Positions 54,409 to 63,719 of a stretch of DNA of 64,000 nucleotides are shown here, piece after piece. Source of the stretch: an uncultured Pelagibacteraceae bacterium (lineage in GTDB: Bacteria > Pseudomonadota > Alphaproteobacteria > Pelagibacterales > Pelagibacteraceae); assembly GCA_902608385.1 (NCBI GenBank), contig CACLNT010000006.1:1-64000 (forward strand). The letters are read 5' to 3'. The first letter of the stretch is position 1; every line of letters begins with the position of its first letter. Both the position numbers and the translations under genes were made by a program. The notes beneath the pieces were generated by a model. That model saw only the letters and a list, made by a program, of their open reading frames with translations. It ran no database searches and had not been told where the DNA came from.

Positions 54409-56141
54409 TACATTTTTTCAGGTGCTTCAACTCCAAGAATATCCATTCCAGATTTAATTACATTTGAAACTGTTTTTAAAAGAACAATTTTCTCATCAGA
54501 AACTTTATTATCCTTATCGATGAATCTTTTGTCTTGATTATCTTTTCCTAAATTCCAATATGAATGAAAATCAGATGCTAGCTCATATAGATAAACTGGT
54601 ACACGATGAGGTTCTAATTTAGATGATGCTAATTCTATACATTTTGGCCATTGTGATATTTTTTTTATTATTTTAATTTCATCATTGGAATATGAAAAAT
54701 CATAATTTTTAATTTTAATTTCTTCGCTAATTTTTTTATTAATATTTCTAAAAACAGACGATATTCTAGCGTAGCAATATTGGACGTAGTAAAGCGGATT
54801 ATCTCTAGATTTTTCTTTAACTTTTGTAAAATCAAAATCTAATTCAGCATCACCACTTCTGTTAAGCATAATAAATCTTGTAGCGTCTTTACCAACTTCA
54901 TTTATTAAATCATTAACTGTTATATAATCACCTTTTCTTTTTGACATTTTGAATGGTTTTCCATCTTTAATTAATTTAACTAATTGACTTACTTTACAAA
55001 TTAATTTGTTTTTTTCTCCGGATAAAGCTTCTACGGCTGAAGTAATTCTTTTAATATATCCAGCATGATCAGCTCCTAGTATATTTATCAAAATATCAAA
55101 TTTTCTTTTTAATTTATTATTGTGATAAGCAACATCACTTGCAAAATATGTCCATGATTTATCTGATTTTTGAAGAGCCCTATCTTTATCATCTCCAAAA
55201 TCAGTTGATCTAAAAAGTAACTGTTCTCTTTCAATCCAGTCAGTTTTATCTTCCCCTTCAGGAGCATTTATTTTTCCTTTATAAACAAATTTATCTTTTT
55301 CAAGTTGGTCAACAACTGATTGAACTTCATTGTTATTAACAATTTCTGTTTCACTTGCAAAATTATCGTGATTTATACCTAGAATTTTTAAATTTAATTT
55401 TATCATTTTAAGAGATTGTTCAATCGATAACTTAGTCAATTCATTTGAAATATTTTCAAAATTATCAAATTTAATTTTCTTTTTTTGTGAAATAATATTT
55501 TTCGCAATATCTATTAAATAATCACCTGGATATAAATCTGAATTGTCAGAGGGAAATTTTTCATTGTTCAATATTTCTCTAATTCTAAAATACACTGATT
55601 TTGTAAATTTAATGATCTGATTTCCATAATCGTTAACATAATACTCTTTTATAACTTTGTTTTGATTAAAAATGAGTATATTTGAAATAACATCTCCAAT
55701 TACTGCGCCTCTACAGTGACCAACATGAAGTGGACCGGTTGGATTTGCAGAAACAAATTCAACAAGATATGTCTTTTTTTTTTGCTTCTTATTAACACCA
55801 AATTCTTTTTGATTAATAATAATTTCTTTTAAAAAATTATTCCAAAAAGATTTGTTAAATTTAATATTAATAAATCCAGGTTTTGCAACATCTATAGAAG
55901 AAATATCTTTATCATTTTTTTTGATTAATTCAGATAATTGTTTGGCTAAATCTATGGGTGGTTTTTTGTTACATTTAGAAAGAACCATTGCAACATTTGT
56001 TGATATATCGCAATCAAATTTTTCTGGTGGTAAATCAACATTTATACCATTCAATGAATCTGGAATTTCAATTAAATTTTGTTTGCTTAAATTTTTAACT
56101 AATGTTTTAATTTTTTCTGAGTAAATATCAAAAATATTCAT
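54408..56141 (-). CDS. argS: Arginyl-tRNA synthetase
   Basis: 577 residues. The HIGH motif is in NPTGPLHVGHCRGAVIGD, KMSK in PFKMSKRKGDYITV, and the ArgRS-specific EFVSANPTGPLH precedes the first. C-terminal anticodon-binding helices include YYVQYCYARISSVFRN. It charges tRNA-Arg. It overlaps dgt upstream by 4 bp. Confidence 0.96.
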   Translation of the reverse strand: MNIFDIYSEKIKTLVKNLSKQNLIEIPDSLNGINVDLPPEKFDCDISTNVAMVLSKCNKKPPIDLAKQLSELIKKNDKDISSIDVAKPGFINIKFNKSFWNNFLKEIIINQKEFGVNKKQKKKTYLVEFVSANPTGPLHVGHCRGAVIGDVISNILIFNQNKVIKEYYVNDYGNQIIKFTKSVYFRIREILNNEKFPSDNSDLYPGDYLIDIAKNIISQKKKIKFDNFENISNELTKLSIEQSLKMIKLNLKILGINHDNFASETEIVNNNEVQSVVDQLEKDKFVYKGKINAPEGEDKTDWIEREQLLFRSTDFGDDKDRALQKSDKSWTYFASDVAYHNNKLKRKFDILINILGADHAGYIKRITSAVEALSGEKNKLICKVSQLVKLIKDGKPFKMSKRKGDYITVNDLINEVGKDATRFIMLNRSGDAELDFDFTKVKEKSRDNPLYYVQYCYARISSVFRNINKKISEEIKIKNYDFSYSNDEIKIIKKISQWPKCIELASSKLEPHRVPVYLYELASDFHSYWNLGKDNQDKRFIDKDNKVSDEKIVLLKTVSNVIKSGMDILGVEAPEKM

Positions 56142-57256
56142 TTTATTTTGTTATATAGATTAATTGCATATCTGTCAGTCATTCCAGATATAAAATCTGC
56201 TACGGCTCTTTGTTTATTTAATTTTAATTGGCTGTTATTTAAGTATTTTTTTGGATTGTTATTAATTACATCAAATAATTTCTTTATAATTTTTTTACCT
56301 TGGATATTTTTAACTAATACCTTTTTATTGTTGTACATTTTTGTTCTTAAAAAAAACTTAATTTCTTTTTCAATTTTAGTAAACTTATCAGAAAAACAAA
56401 CTATCTGATCCTTGCATAAATAAATATCACTGATTGATTTTATTTTTTTAATCTTTAAGTTTTTCATTGTATTTGCTATTAAATCTTTAACCATTAAATT
56501 AATTGAATCTCTAATTATCTGATATATCAAAATATCTTTATCTAAGCTTTTATATTTTTTCTTATGATTGTTGCTAATATCTTTGAAAAAATTAATTTCC
56601 ATTAGATCTTTAAGTTTAAACATTTTTGCTTTTAAACCATCTTGAATATCATGATTATTATATGCAATATCATCTGAAATTGCTGAAATTTGTGATTCTA
56701 AAGATGGAGATCTTTTAAAATTAATTTTATTTTTAAAATTTTTTAAGCCAATTATCGTTTGGATATTAAAATAATCCTCAATAATCCCATTATGTTTTAA
56801 AAGACCATCAAGAGTTTCAACTGTTAAATTTAATCCTTTAAATTTTAAATACTTATTTTCTAAAAACATCACTATTCTAATTGTTTGTAAATTATGATCA
56901 AATCCACCAAAATCGTTCATGCATTCATTTAAAATCTCTTCACCAGCGTGTCCAAAGGGAGTGTGACCTAAGTCATGTGCTAAGCTTAAGGTTTCTGCTA
57001 AATCATCATTAATATTTAAATATTTTGCAATAGTTCTAGCTATCTGGGCAACTTCAATGGAATGAGTAATTCTAGTTCTATAATGATCGCCTTCAGTATT
57101 AACAAATACCTGTGTTTTATGTTTAAGCCTTCTAAAAGAAGCGCTATGGATTATTCTATCTCTATCTCTTTGAAATGGAGTTCGATATTCATTACCTGAT
57201 TCATTGAAAATACGACCCTTGCTTTTAAATAAGCCTAATTTTGAGAAATTTTTCAT
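56138..57256 (-). CDS. dgt: dNTP triphosphohydrolase (Dgt type, HD domain)
   Basis: 372 residues. An HD phosphohydrolase: RTPFQRDRDRIIHSASFRRLKHKTQVF at about 23-49, TRITHSIEVAQIAR and SLAHDLGHTPFGHAGE with the metal-binding HD pair, and SDDIAYNNHDIQDG as the fourth ligand. It cleaves dNTPs (typically dGTP) into nucleoside and triphosphate. It is coupled to argS by a 4-bp overlap and divergent from erpA. Confidence 0.93.
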   Translation of the reverse strand: MKNFSKLGLFKSKGRIFNESGNEYRTPFQRDRDRIIHSASFRRLKHKTQVFVNTEGDHYRTRITHSIEVAQIARTIAKYLNINDDLAETLSLAHDLGHTPFGHAGEEILNECMNDFGGFDHNLQTIRIVMFLENKYLKFKGLNLTVETLDGLLKHNGIIEDYFNIQTIIGLKNFKNKINFKRSPSLESQISAISDDIAYNNHDIQDGLKAKMFKLKDLMEINFFKDISNNHKKKYKSLDKDILIYQIIRDSINLMVKDLIANTMKNLKIKKIKSISDIYLCKDQIVCFSDKFTKIEKEIKFFLRTKMYNNKKVLVKNIQGKKIIKKLFDVINNNPKKYLNNSQLKLNKQRAVADFISGMTDRYAINLYNKIK

Positions 57257-57306
57257 ACTTTAAAATCGATAATTTACTATTATATTAGTAATATCAGTGT
57301 TGTTAT

Positions 57307-57624
57307 ATGATTAAAGAAATTAAATTTACAGATAAAGCAATAAAACAGATTAACCATTTACTATCTCAGAAAGATAAAGGGTCTTTTTTTAGAATCGCTA
57401 TTAAAGGAGGTGGTTGTTCTGGTTTTCAATATGATTTTTCATTCGATAAATCTATGGAAGAAGATGATTTAAAATTTGAAAATATTTTAATCGATAAAAC
57501 TTCTGCTGATCTTTTAAAAGGATCTGAAGTTGACTATGTATCTCAACTAATAGGAGATTCTTTTAAAATAACAAATCCACAAAGCAAATCATCTTGCGGC
57601 TGTGGTACTTCTTTTTCTGTTTAA
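57307..57624 (+). CDS. erpA: A-type iron-sulfur cluster insertion protein (ErpA/IscA)
   Basis: 105 residues. Three cluster-binding cysteines are at GGGCSGFQYDF and SSCGCGTSF; the segment FTDKAIKQINHLL opens the fold. It delivers Fe-S clusters to apoproteins. The location beside dgt and xthA is where the ErpA-like gene sits in alphaproteobacteria. Its TAA stop shares a base with the xthA start (TAATG). Confidence 0.93.
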   Translation: MIKEIKFTDKAIKQINHLLSQKDKGSFFRIAIKGGGCSGFQYDFSFDKSMEEDDLKFENILIDKTSADLLKGSEVDYVSQLIGDSFKITNPQSKSSCGCGTSFSV

Positions 57625-58400
57625 TGATTGTTAGTTCTTGGAATGTAAATTCCGTAAGAGCTCGTATCGAAAATATCAAAGAATATATTAAAAAATTCTC
57701 TCCTGATATTATTATGATGCAAGAAATCAAAACACCAAATGAGACTTATCCGTATGATGATATTAAATCTTTAAAATATGAAAATTATGTTTATGGGCAA
57801 AAAAGTTATAACGGAGTTGCAATTATTTCAAAAAAAAAATTAACTAATATTCAAACTGATATATTTAAAGATAAAAATAAGCAATCAAGAATAATTTCGG
57901 CTGAATTAAAACATAAAAATAAAAATATAAATTTAATAAATATTTATACACCGAATGGAAACCCTGTTGATACAGAAAAATATGATTATAAAATTTATTG
58001 GCTGGATAATTTTATTAAAAAAATAAAATCATTATCTAAACAAAATGAAAATATAATTATTGCAGGTGATTTTAATATAATTCCTTCCGCAGAAGATGTT
58101 CACAATCCAAAAAACTATGAAAATGATGCACTGTTTAGATTGGAAATAAGAAAAAAATTAAGAGAGTTAGTTAATTTAGGCTTTCATGATGCCTTTAGAC
58201 ATTTACATCCTGAAAAAGAAGGATACACATTTTGGGATTATACTAGTGGTGCTTGGCAAAAAAATAATGGTATGAGAATTGACCATTTCTTAGTATCTAG
58301 TTCTTTAATTGATAAAGTTAATAACGTAAAAGTAAATAAATTCCCGCGTGGAAGACAAAAACCTTCTGACCATACCCCTATTGAACTTGAATTAGCTTAA
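57624..58400 (+). CDS. xthA: Exodeoxyribonuclease III
   Basis: About 258 residues from ATG 57624. VSSWNVNSVRARIENI is the N-terminal strand, the metal Glu is in IMMQEIKTP, GDFNIIPSAEDVHNP and MRIDHFLVS follow, and the final catalytic His is in PSDHTPIELEL. It cuts abasic DNA and degrades 3' ends in base excision repair. The upstream extension of the frame lies within erpA and was dropped. It overlaps the convergent dehydrogenase gene by 9 bp. Confidence 0.94.
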   Translation: MIVSSWNVNSVRARIENIKEYIKKFSPDIIMMQEIKTPNETYPYDDIKSLKYENYVYGQKSYNGVAIISKKKLTNIQTDIFKDKNKQSRIISAELKHKNKNINLINIYTPNGNPVDTEKYDYKIYWLDNFIKKIKSLSKQNENIIIAGDFNIIPSAEDVHNPKNYENDALFRLEIRKKLRELVNLGFHDAFRHLHPEKEGYTFWDYTSGAWQKNNGMRIDHFLVSSSLIDKVNNVKVNKFPRGRQKPSDHTPIELELA

Positions 58401-59390
58401 AGATTTAATTTTATTTACTAGTTCTTCGTTTATGTTTCTTGGGCCTTTATCTAATCTATTTTTGTGTCTTCTTTCGCCCGGAAGTCTAACTCCTTCCATA
58501 GATTTCATCTTATTAAAAAATTCATCTGAATGTTTATCCCAATTATTTCCTGATAATTTATCTGGTGAAATAGCTAAAATAAACTCACCGCCACTTGGAG
58601 GTCCTCCATCTTTGTTATCTTTTGCAGCTGTCTCGTAACTAAAATTATCACCAACCAAAGCACCAGCTAATAACTCAACCATCATTGCTATTCCTGATCC
58701 CTTATATCCTCCAAAGGGTAATAAAACTCCACCATCAGCTATTTCTCCTGGATCAGTAGTTTCTTTACCATCTTTGTTTAAACCTGTGCCCAAAGGAACT
58801 TTATGCCCTTCTCTTTTAGCAACTTGAACTTCACCCATTGCCATTGAAGCTGTTGCCATGTCATAAACCACTGGAGTTTTTCCTGGTCTTGGCCATGCAA
58901 ATGATATTGGGTTTGTTCCAAATAATGGTTTTGTTGCACCAGCGGGTGCTACTGCAGGCTTATAAGAAGTACAAGCAAAAGCAACTAAACCTTGTTCGGC
59001 TACCATTTCTGTTTCAGGCCACATCGCAGCCATATGATGAGAATTTGAAATGGCTAATACAGCTACACCACTTTCTTTAGCAGCTTTTACTAATTCCGGT
59101 ATACCTTTGTTTAAAACTACAGGAGCTAAACAATTATTACCTTCAACTTTAATGACTGAAGAAGAAATCTTTTTTACCTCTGGTTTTCCTTTACCATTAA
59201 TTTTTCCACTCTTTAAACCACCAACATAAGCTGGCAATCTAAATAATCCATGAGATAACGATCCGTCTCGTTCAGCATTTCTAATAAGATCAGCTAATAT
59301 TGATGCTGTTTCGTCATCACAACCGTTTGCTAATAGAGTCTTTTTAGCTAAATCAAAAATTTCATCTAATGTAAGGGAAACTGTACTCAT
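58392..59390 (-). CDS. Ldh-family NAD(P)-dependent dehydrogenase
   Basis: 332 residues. The malate/L-lactate dehydrogenase-2 family: catalytic His in NSHHMAAMW, SHGLFRLPAYVGGLKSGKI near residue 40, FGTNPISFAWPRP, and LLPFGGYKGSGIAMMVE. This family includes reductases for malate, ureidoglycolate, sulfolactate and cyclic imino acids. The sequence does not decide between them. Stand-alone gene, convergent with xthA. Confidence 0.85.
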   Translation of the reverse strand: MSTVSLTLDEIFDLAKKTLLANGCDDETASILADLIRNAERDGSLSHGLFRLPAYVGGLKSGKINGKGKPEVKKISSSVIKVEGNNCLAPVVLNKGIPELVKAAKESGVAVLAISNSHHMAAMWPETEMVAEQGLVAFACTSYKPAVAPAGATKPLFGTNPISFAWPRPGKTPVVYDMATASMAMGEVQVAKREGHKVPLGTGLNKDGKETTDPGEIADGGVLLPFGGYKGSGIAMMVELLAGALVGDNFSYETAAKDNKDGGPPSGGEFILAISPDKLSGNNWDKHSDEFFNKMKSMEGVRLPGERRHKNRLDKGPRNINEELVNKIKSLS

Positions 59391-59432
59391 CCACTCATTA
59401 GATATTATTTAGAACAAAAGTTCAATTTATAA

Positions 59433-60485
59433 TTAACAACCTTTGAATGATTTAGACATGTTTTTGATCAAATCAAAATATAAATCTTTACCTGGATCAA
59501 GTGTAGCCCCTAATGGATCCAAAACACCAGTTTTAATGTTCATGTCTTTAGCAACAGCATTTATGATGTTTGGATTAAATTGAGGTTCTGAAAATATACA
59601 ACTTACTTTATCATGTTCAATTATTTCTCTAATTTCTGATAATTGTTCTGCGCCAGGCATAACATCTGTATTAACTGTAAATGCACCCAATACAGTCACA
59701 TTAAATCTTACTTCAAAATATTGATAGGCATCATGAAAAACAATAGATTTAAAATCTTTGTTTAGTTCAGATTTTACATTTTTTATTAATCCATCAATGT
59801 CTTTTAAAGCTTTATTTAAATTACTTTTGTAAATAGAAGCATTCTTTTCATCATTTTCTATTAAATGTTTAACCATTTCATTTAAAATAACCTTTGCATT
59901 CACTGGATCTAACCAAATATGAGGGTCATATTCACCATGAGCATGACCTTCGTGGCCGTCTTCTTCGTGTCCGTGATCATCGTGATCGTCTTCTTTATGA
60001 CCATCTTCTTCGTGTCCGTGATCATCGTGATCGTCTTCTTTGTGGCCATCTTCTTCGTGTTCATGCTCAGCATGATCATCTTCTTTGTGACCATCCTCAT
60101 CATGTCCATGATCATCAAAAATATTTCTTTCTCTAAATTTTAATTTTTGTAATCCTTTTATTTTCATTAACTCAATTTTTTCAGCTTTTTTAGCTATTGA
60201 TTTTAATGGTTTTTCTAAAAAATTTTCTAAGCCTTCACCTACATAAAATATGATATCGGCATTTTGTAACATTTTTGCATGTGATGGTTTTAATGCAAAA
60301 CCATGAGGTGAAGAATATCCATCCACTATCAAATCTGGTTTATTAACGCCATCCATTAGATAGCTAGCTAGTGAATGTATTGGTTTGATTGATGCAACTA
60401 CCTTTATTTCAGCATTTGCTGATGTAAAAAGAGTTAAGAATGATAGAATTGACAATATTAGTGATAATTTTTTCATATTTTTCAT
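59433..60485 (-). CDS. znuA: Zinc ABC transporter substrate-binding protein ZnuA, His-rich
   Basis: 350 residues. A signal peptide ends near ANA (25). Zinc ligands are His61 in YSSPHGFALKPS, His189 in YDPHIWLDP, the His in IVFHDAYQYF, and an Asp/Glu near the C-terminus. Between the first two lies a long charged loop (about 124-188) with some 18 histidines in a 15-residue repeat. It captures periplasmic Zn2+ for ZnuBC. A second ATG lies at 60476. It is divergent from znuC across a 74-bp spacer with two Zur-type sites. Confidence 0.95.
   Translation of the reverse strand: MKNMKKLSLILSILSFLTLFTSANAEIKVVASIKPIHSLASYLMDGVNKPDLIVDGYSSPHGFALKPSHAKMLQNADIIFYVGEGLENFLEKPLKSIAKKAEKIELMKIKGLQKLKFRERNIFDDHGHDEDGHKEDDHAEHEHEEDGHKEDDHDDHGHEEDGHKEDDHDDHGHEEDGHEGHAHGEYDPHIWLDPVNAKVILNEMVKHLIENDEKNASIYKSNLNKALKDIDGLIKNVKSELNKDFKSIVFHDAYQYFEVRFNVTVLGAFTVNTDVMPGAEQLSEIREIIEHDKVSCIFSEPQFNPNIINAVAKDMNIKTGVLDPLGATLDPGKDLYFDLIKNMSKSFKGC
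59922..60116 (-). repeat. Tandem 45-bp repeat encoding the ZnuA His/Asp/Glu loop
   Basis: Four copies of a 15-residue unit with the form HEEDGHKEDDHDDHG start at about residues 128, 143, 158 and 173. The middle copies are nearly identical at DNA level, indicating recent tandem duplication or conversion. The loop is the usual place for a metal-gathering insert in ZnuA, but length varies by strain. Confidence 0.85.
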
Positions 60486-60504
60486 AGTTTAAACGTTAAT
60501 TTTT

Positions 60505-60537
60505 TGTTATAATATAACAATGTGTAATAATATAACA
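60505..60537. promoter_or_regulatory. Two Zur-box-like palindromes between znuA and znuC
   Basis: TGTTATAATATAACA at 60505-60519 is a perfect 15-bp palindrome, and TGTAATAATATAACA at 60523-60537 differs at one base. The starts are 18 bp apart. Proteobacterial Zur operators share the GTTATA-N-TATAAC core. A Fur-family regulator is the last gene of the adjacent operon. Both divergent promoters would be covered, so zinc sufficiency should repress both. Confidence 0.85.
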
Positions 60538-60559
60538 TTTAGTAAAGTCAAGTAGTAAA

Positions 60560-61306
60560 ATGGGATCAAATAATAATACATTAGTAAAATTAAAGAATGT
60601 AGGCTATCACCAGAATGATAAGTGGCTGGTTAAAGGTGTATCACTAGAGGTTGAAAAAGGTAAAATTGTAACTCTTATAGGGCCAAACGGCTCTGGAAAA
60701 AGCACAACAGCAAAAATTGCTTTAGGTATTTATAAAAAAATTGAAGGTGAAGTTGAAAAATATACTAACAAAGTAGGTTATGTTCCTCAAAAAGTTTCCA
60801 TAGATTGGACATTGCCACTCAGAGTTAATGATTTTATGGTCTTAACAGAAAATCTTAAAGATGATGCTATAAACGAAGCATTATCATTAACCGGTGTTGT
60901 ACATCTTAAAAATAAAAATTTAGGTAATTTATCTGGAGGTGAATTTCAAAGAGTTTTACTCGCAAGAGCCATTTCAAAAAAACCTGAATTATTAGTGCTT
61001 GATGAACCTGTTCAAGGAGTAGATTTTACTGGGGAAATAGCTTTGTATGCGTTAATAAAAAAAATATCAGATGAATTAAACTGTGGAATTTTATTAATAT
61101 CTCATGACCTGCACACAGTAATGAGTGCTACTGACCATGTTGTTTGTTTAAATGGTCATGTGTGTTGCTCAGGTTCACCGATAGATGTTGCAAAGAACAT
61201 GGAATATAAAGCTTTATTCGGTGAACAAGCTTCTCAAATACTTTCAGTTTATGAACATAGACATGATCATGTTCATTCGAGTGAAGGAGATATAAAGAAA
61301 AATTAA
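60560..61306 (+). CDS. znuC: Zinc ABC transporter ATP-binding protein ZnuC
   Basis: 248 residues. Walker A is LIGPNGSGKSTTAK near 36-49, signature LSGGEFQRVLLARA, Walker B LLVLDEPVQGVD, and the switch His in LISHDLHTV. The C-terminus is histidine-rich (EHRHDHVHS), a likely metal-sensing tail. It powers zinc import with ZnuB and ZnuA. It is first in znuC-znuB-zur; znuB starts 1 bp after. Confidence 0.95.
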   Translation: MGSNNNTLVKLKNVGYHQNDKWLVKGVSLEVEKGKIVTLIGPNGSGKSTTAKIALGIYKKIEGEVEKYTNKVGYVPQKVSIDWTLPLRVNDFMVLTENLKDDAINEALSLTGVVHLKNKNLGNLSGGEFQRVLLARAISKKPELLVLDEPVQGVDFTGEIALYALIKKISDELNCGILLISHDLHTVMSATDHVVCLNGHVCCSGSPIDVAKNMEYKALFGEQASQILSVYEHRHDHVHSSEGDIKKN

Positions 61307-61307
61307 A

Positions 61308-62111
61308 ATGTTTGATGATTTTTTTATAAGAGCATTAATTGCTGGAATTGGGGTGGCTTTAGTAACAGGTCCACTTGGTTGTTTTGTTGTTTGGAGAAGA
61401 TTATCTTATTTCGGAGATACACTTTCGCACTCAGCGTTACTTGGTGTTACTATTGCATATTCTTTTGAATTAAATATTGCTGTTTCGGTGTTTTTAGTTT
61501 CATCTATAATAGCGTTATTTTTAATTCAGCTTCAAAAGAAAACTAATCTACCAGGTGATGCTTTGCTTGGTCTTTTAGCTCATTCTTCATTAGCTGTTGG
61601 ATTGGTAGTAATAGGCTTTTTAGCGTTTATCAGATTTGACATTATGGGATTATTGTTTGGAGACATATTAGCTGTAACTGTTAATGATTTAATTATCATA
61701 TGGCTTGGTGGAGCATTAATTTTGTTAGTATTAAAATTAATTTGGAAGCCTTTATTTGCATCGACAGTAAATTACGAGTTAGCTGAAGCTGAAGGATTAA
61801 ATCCAGATAGAGCAAAAGCTATATTTACAATTTTAATGGCTGCTATTATTGCAATTTCTATAAAAATGGTTGGTTTGTTATTAATTACTGGAATGTTAAT
61901 TATTCCAGCTGCAATGGCTAGAAACATCTCAGACAATCCGCAAAAAATGGTATTGTTTTCAGTAATTGGAGGTTTGCTATCAGTAATTATTGGTTTGTTT
62001 TCTTCGCTTGAATTTAATACCGCATCAGGACCTTCAATAATAACAGCATCTTTAGTTTTATTTATACTTTCATTATTAAAAATTAAACAATCCATTCAAT
62101 TGAAAAACTAA
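61308..62111 (+). CDS. znuB: Zinc ABC transporter permease ZnuB
   Basis: 267 residues with about eight spans. ALVTGPLGCFVVWRRLSYFGDTLSHSALLG carries the conserved cytoplasmic contact and the D-x-x-x-H-S-x-L-x-G metal-channel motif; LLLITGMLIIPAAMARNIS near 190 is also typical. It forms the zinc channel. It follows znuC by 1 bp. Confidence 0.95.
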   Translation: MFDDFFIRALIAGIGVALVTGPLGCFVVWRRLSYFGDTLSHSALLGVTIAYSFELNIAVSVFLVSSIIALFLIQLQKKTNLPGDALLGLLAHSSLAVGLVVIGFLAFIRFDIMGLLFGDILAVTVNDLIIIWLGGALILLVLKLIWKPLFASTVNYELAEAEGLNPDRAKAIFTILMAAIIAISIKMVGLLLITGMLIIPAAMARNISDNPQKMVLFSVIGGLLSVIIGLFSSLEFNTASGPSIITASLVLFILSLLKIKQSIQLKN

Positions 62112-62135
62112 TGAGCAACTGGTAAAATATTAAAA

Positions 62136-62534
62136 ATGCAAAAACAAACTTTCCTTACAAAAAATCAACAAATTGTTTTAAATCTTGTAGAAAAATCTTC
62201 TCAACCATTAAAAGCTTATTCGATACTATTTAATGTTCAAAAAAAAGGATTAAAAGCACCTCTTCAAGTATATAGAGCTTTGGATAAATTAGTTGAAATA
62301 GGAAAAATTCATAAAATCGAAAGTAGAAATGCCTTTATTGCCTGTCAAGATTCTAGTTGCCAAATTTCTAAAGCTACAGCTTTTTCTATTTGTGAAAGTT
62401 GTGAAAAGGTCACTGAAATAAACAATTCTAAATTATCCAAATATCTAAACAATTTTAAAGACAGTTCTGGAATGAAATATAGCAAATATAATTTAGAGTT
62501 TTTTGGCTTATGCAAAAAGTGTAAAAACAAATAA
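62136..62534 (+). CDS. zur: Fur-family zinc uptake regulator Zur
   Basis: 132 residues. N-terminal winged helix with VYRALDKLVEIGKIHKI, then a dimerisation domain with cysteine pairs: C70/C75, C86-x2-C89 (CESC), and C126-x2-C129 (CKKC), giving structural zinc. Position in the znuCB operon with matching palindromes identifies it as Zur rather than Fur or PerR. It autoregulates through the sites at 60505-60537. Confidence 0.92.
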   Translation: MQKQTFLTKNQQIVLNLVEKSSQPLKAYSILFNVQKKGLKAPLQVYRALDKLVEIGKIHKIESRNAFIACQDSSCQISKATAFSICESCEKVTEINNSKLSKYLNNFKDSSGMKYSKYNLEFFGLCKKCKNK

Positions 62535-62753
62535 AATAACCACTAAATAAGTCAAAATTAAATAAAAATTTAAAGGAATATTAGGCAAAAAAAAATAGAC
62601 AAAAATTTAAAATAATGTAGATGTGGATGAATCAGCCTTCATAAAAAAAAATAATCAAATTTAATCATAGACTAAACAATCACTCCATATTAAATGGAAG
62701 TTAAAAATAAGATCCTTAATGAATATTAAACTAAACTATAACTAGAAAGAAAT

Positions 62754-63719
62754 ATGGAACTCACATTAATATATACTATTGTTGGATTTGGACTTGCGGG
62801 ATGGTCTGTAATTGGAAATGACTCTATTCAAACATTAGGCACTTTTATTGCCTCAAAACAAAAATGGTTTAAATGGTATACGCTTGCAGCTTCAGCATCA
62901 TTTGTAATGATTTTGGCTCTTGGCTGGGGATGGTATGCCTATGATGGTGATATTTCATATGGAAGATTAACAAGAATACCTTATCAAGAAATACAATGGT
63001 ACCACGCTGTTGCTCCGGGAATACTTTTATTATTAACAAGAATTGGTATTCCAGTTTCTACTACTTTCTTAGTACTATCAGCTTTTGCCTCTACTTTAGT
63101 TTTAGAAAAAATGTTAATGAAAAGTGTTGTGGGTTATGGCTTAGCTGCTGTAGTTGCCTATATAGCTTGGATAATTGTATCAAAATTTATCAATGAAAAG
63201 TTTGATGAAGTAAGTGATAAATGGATTGGCTTCTGGCGTAACTCTGTTTGGGTAACTTCTGGTTGGCTATGGTGGGTTTGGTTATCACATGACGTTGCAA
63301 ACATTGCTGTGTATTTACCAAGACAATTAAGCCCTACTCTTCTGATTACAGTAATGGCCTACTTTACAATTCTTCTATTTTATATTTTTTATATACATGG
63401 TGGGCCCATTCAAAAAGTAGTTCTAGATAAAACTGGAACTAGATATGCACGATCAGCTACCATTATTAATATAATATACGCTGCAGTTTTATTTTACTTT
63501 AAAGAGTTAAATGACCTACCAATGTCAACAACTTGGGTGTTTGTTGGGTTATTATGTGGTCGAGAATTAGCAATTTCAACGATGAATAAGGATTATAAAT
63601 TTAAATATGTTTTCCCACTTATTGGAAAAGATTTTATTAAAATGATCTTTGGATTAAGTGTATCAGTTGGAATAGTGCTTGCTATTCACTATATAATTAT
63701 TCCAAATAATTGGTTTTAA
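62754..63719 (+). CDS. PiT-like permease with two internal repeats
   Basis: 321 residues, about nine spans. Two inverted halves carry PiT-type signatures: GNDSIQTLGT (21-30) and SHDVANIAVYL (178-188) resemble the GxNDxANxxGT motif, while RIGIPVSTTFLVLSAF (97-112) and LPMSTTWVFVGLLCGRE (255-271) resemble the PVSTTH motif of phosphate permeases. It lacks the large central loop of PitA. A sodium- or proton-coupled anion importer is likely; phosphate is plausible but unproven. Spacer upstream is 219 bp with no clear feature. Confidence 0.6.
   Translation: MELTLIYTIVGFGLAGWSVIGNDSIQTLGTFIASKQKWFKWYTLAASASFVMILALGWGWYAYDGDISYGRLTRIPYQEIQWYHAVAPGILLLLTRIGIPVSTTFLVLSAFASTLVLEKMLMKSVVGYGLAAVVAYIAWIIVSKFINEKFDEVSDKWIGFWRNSVWVTSGWLWWVWLSHDVANIAVYLPRQLSPTLLITVMAYFTILLFYIFYIHGGPIQKVVLDKTGTRYARSATIINIIYAAVLFYFKELNDLPMSTTWVFVGLLCGRELAISTMNKDYKFKYVFPLIGKDFIKMIFGLSVSVGIVLAIHYIIIPNNWF

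Noticed and set aside
59894-60143. Overlapping frames on both strands over the ZnuA repeat
   Set aside because: They arise from the low-complexity 45-bp repeat; their proteins are repetitive and have no independent support.
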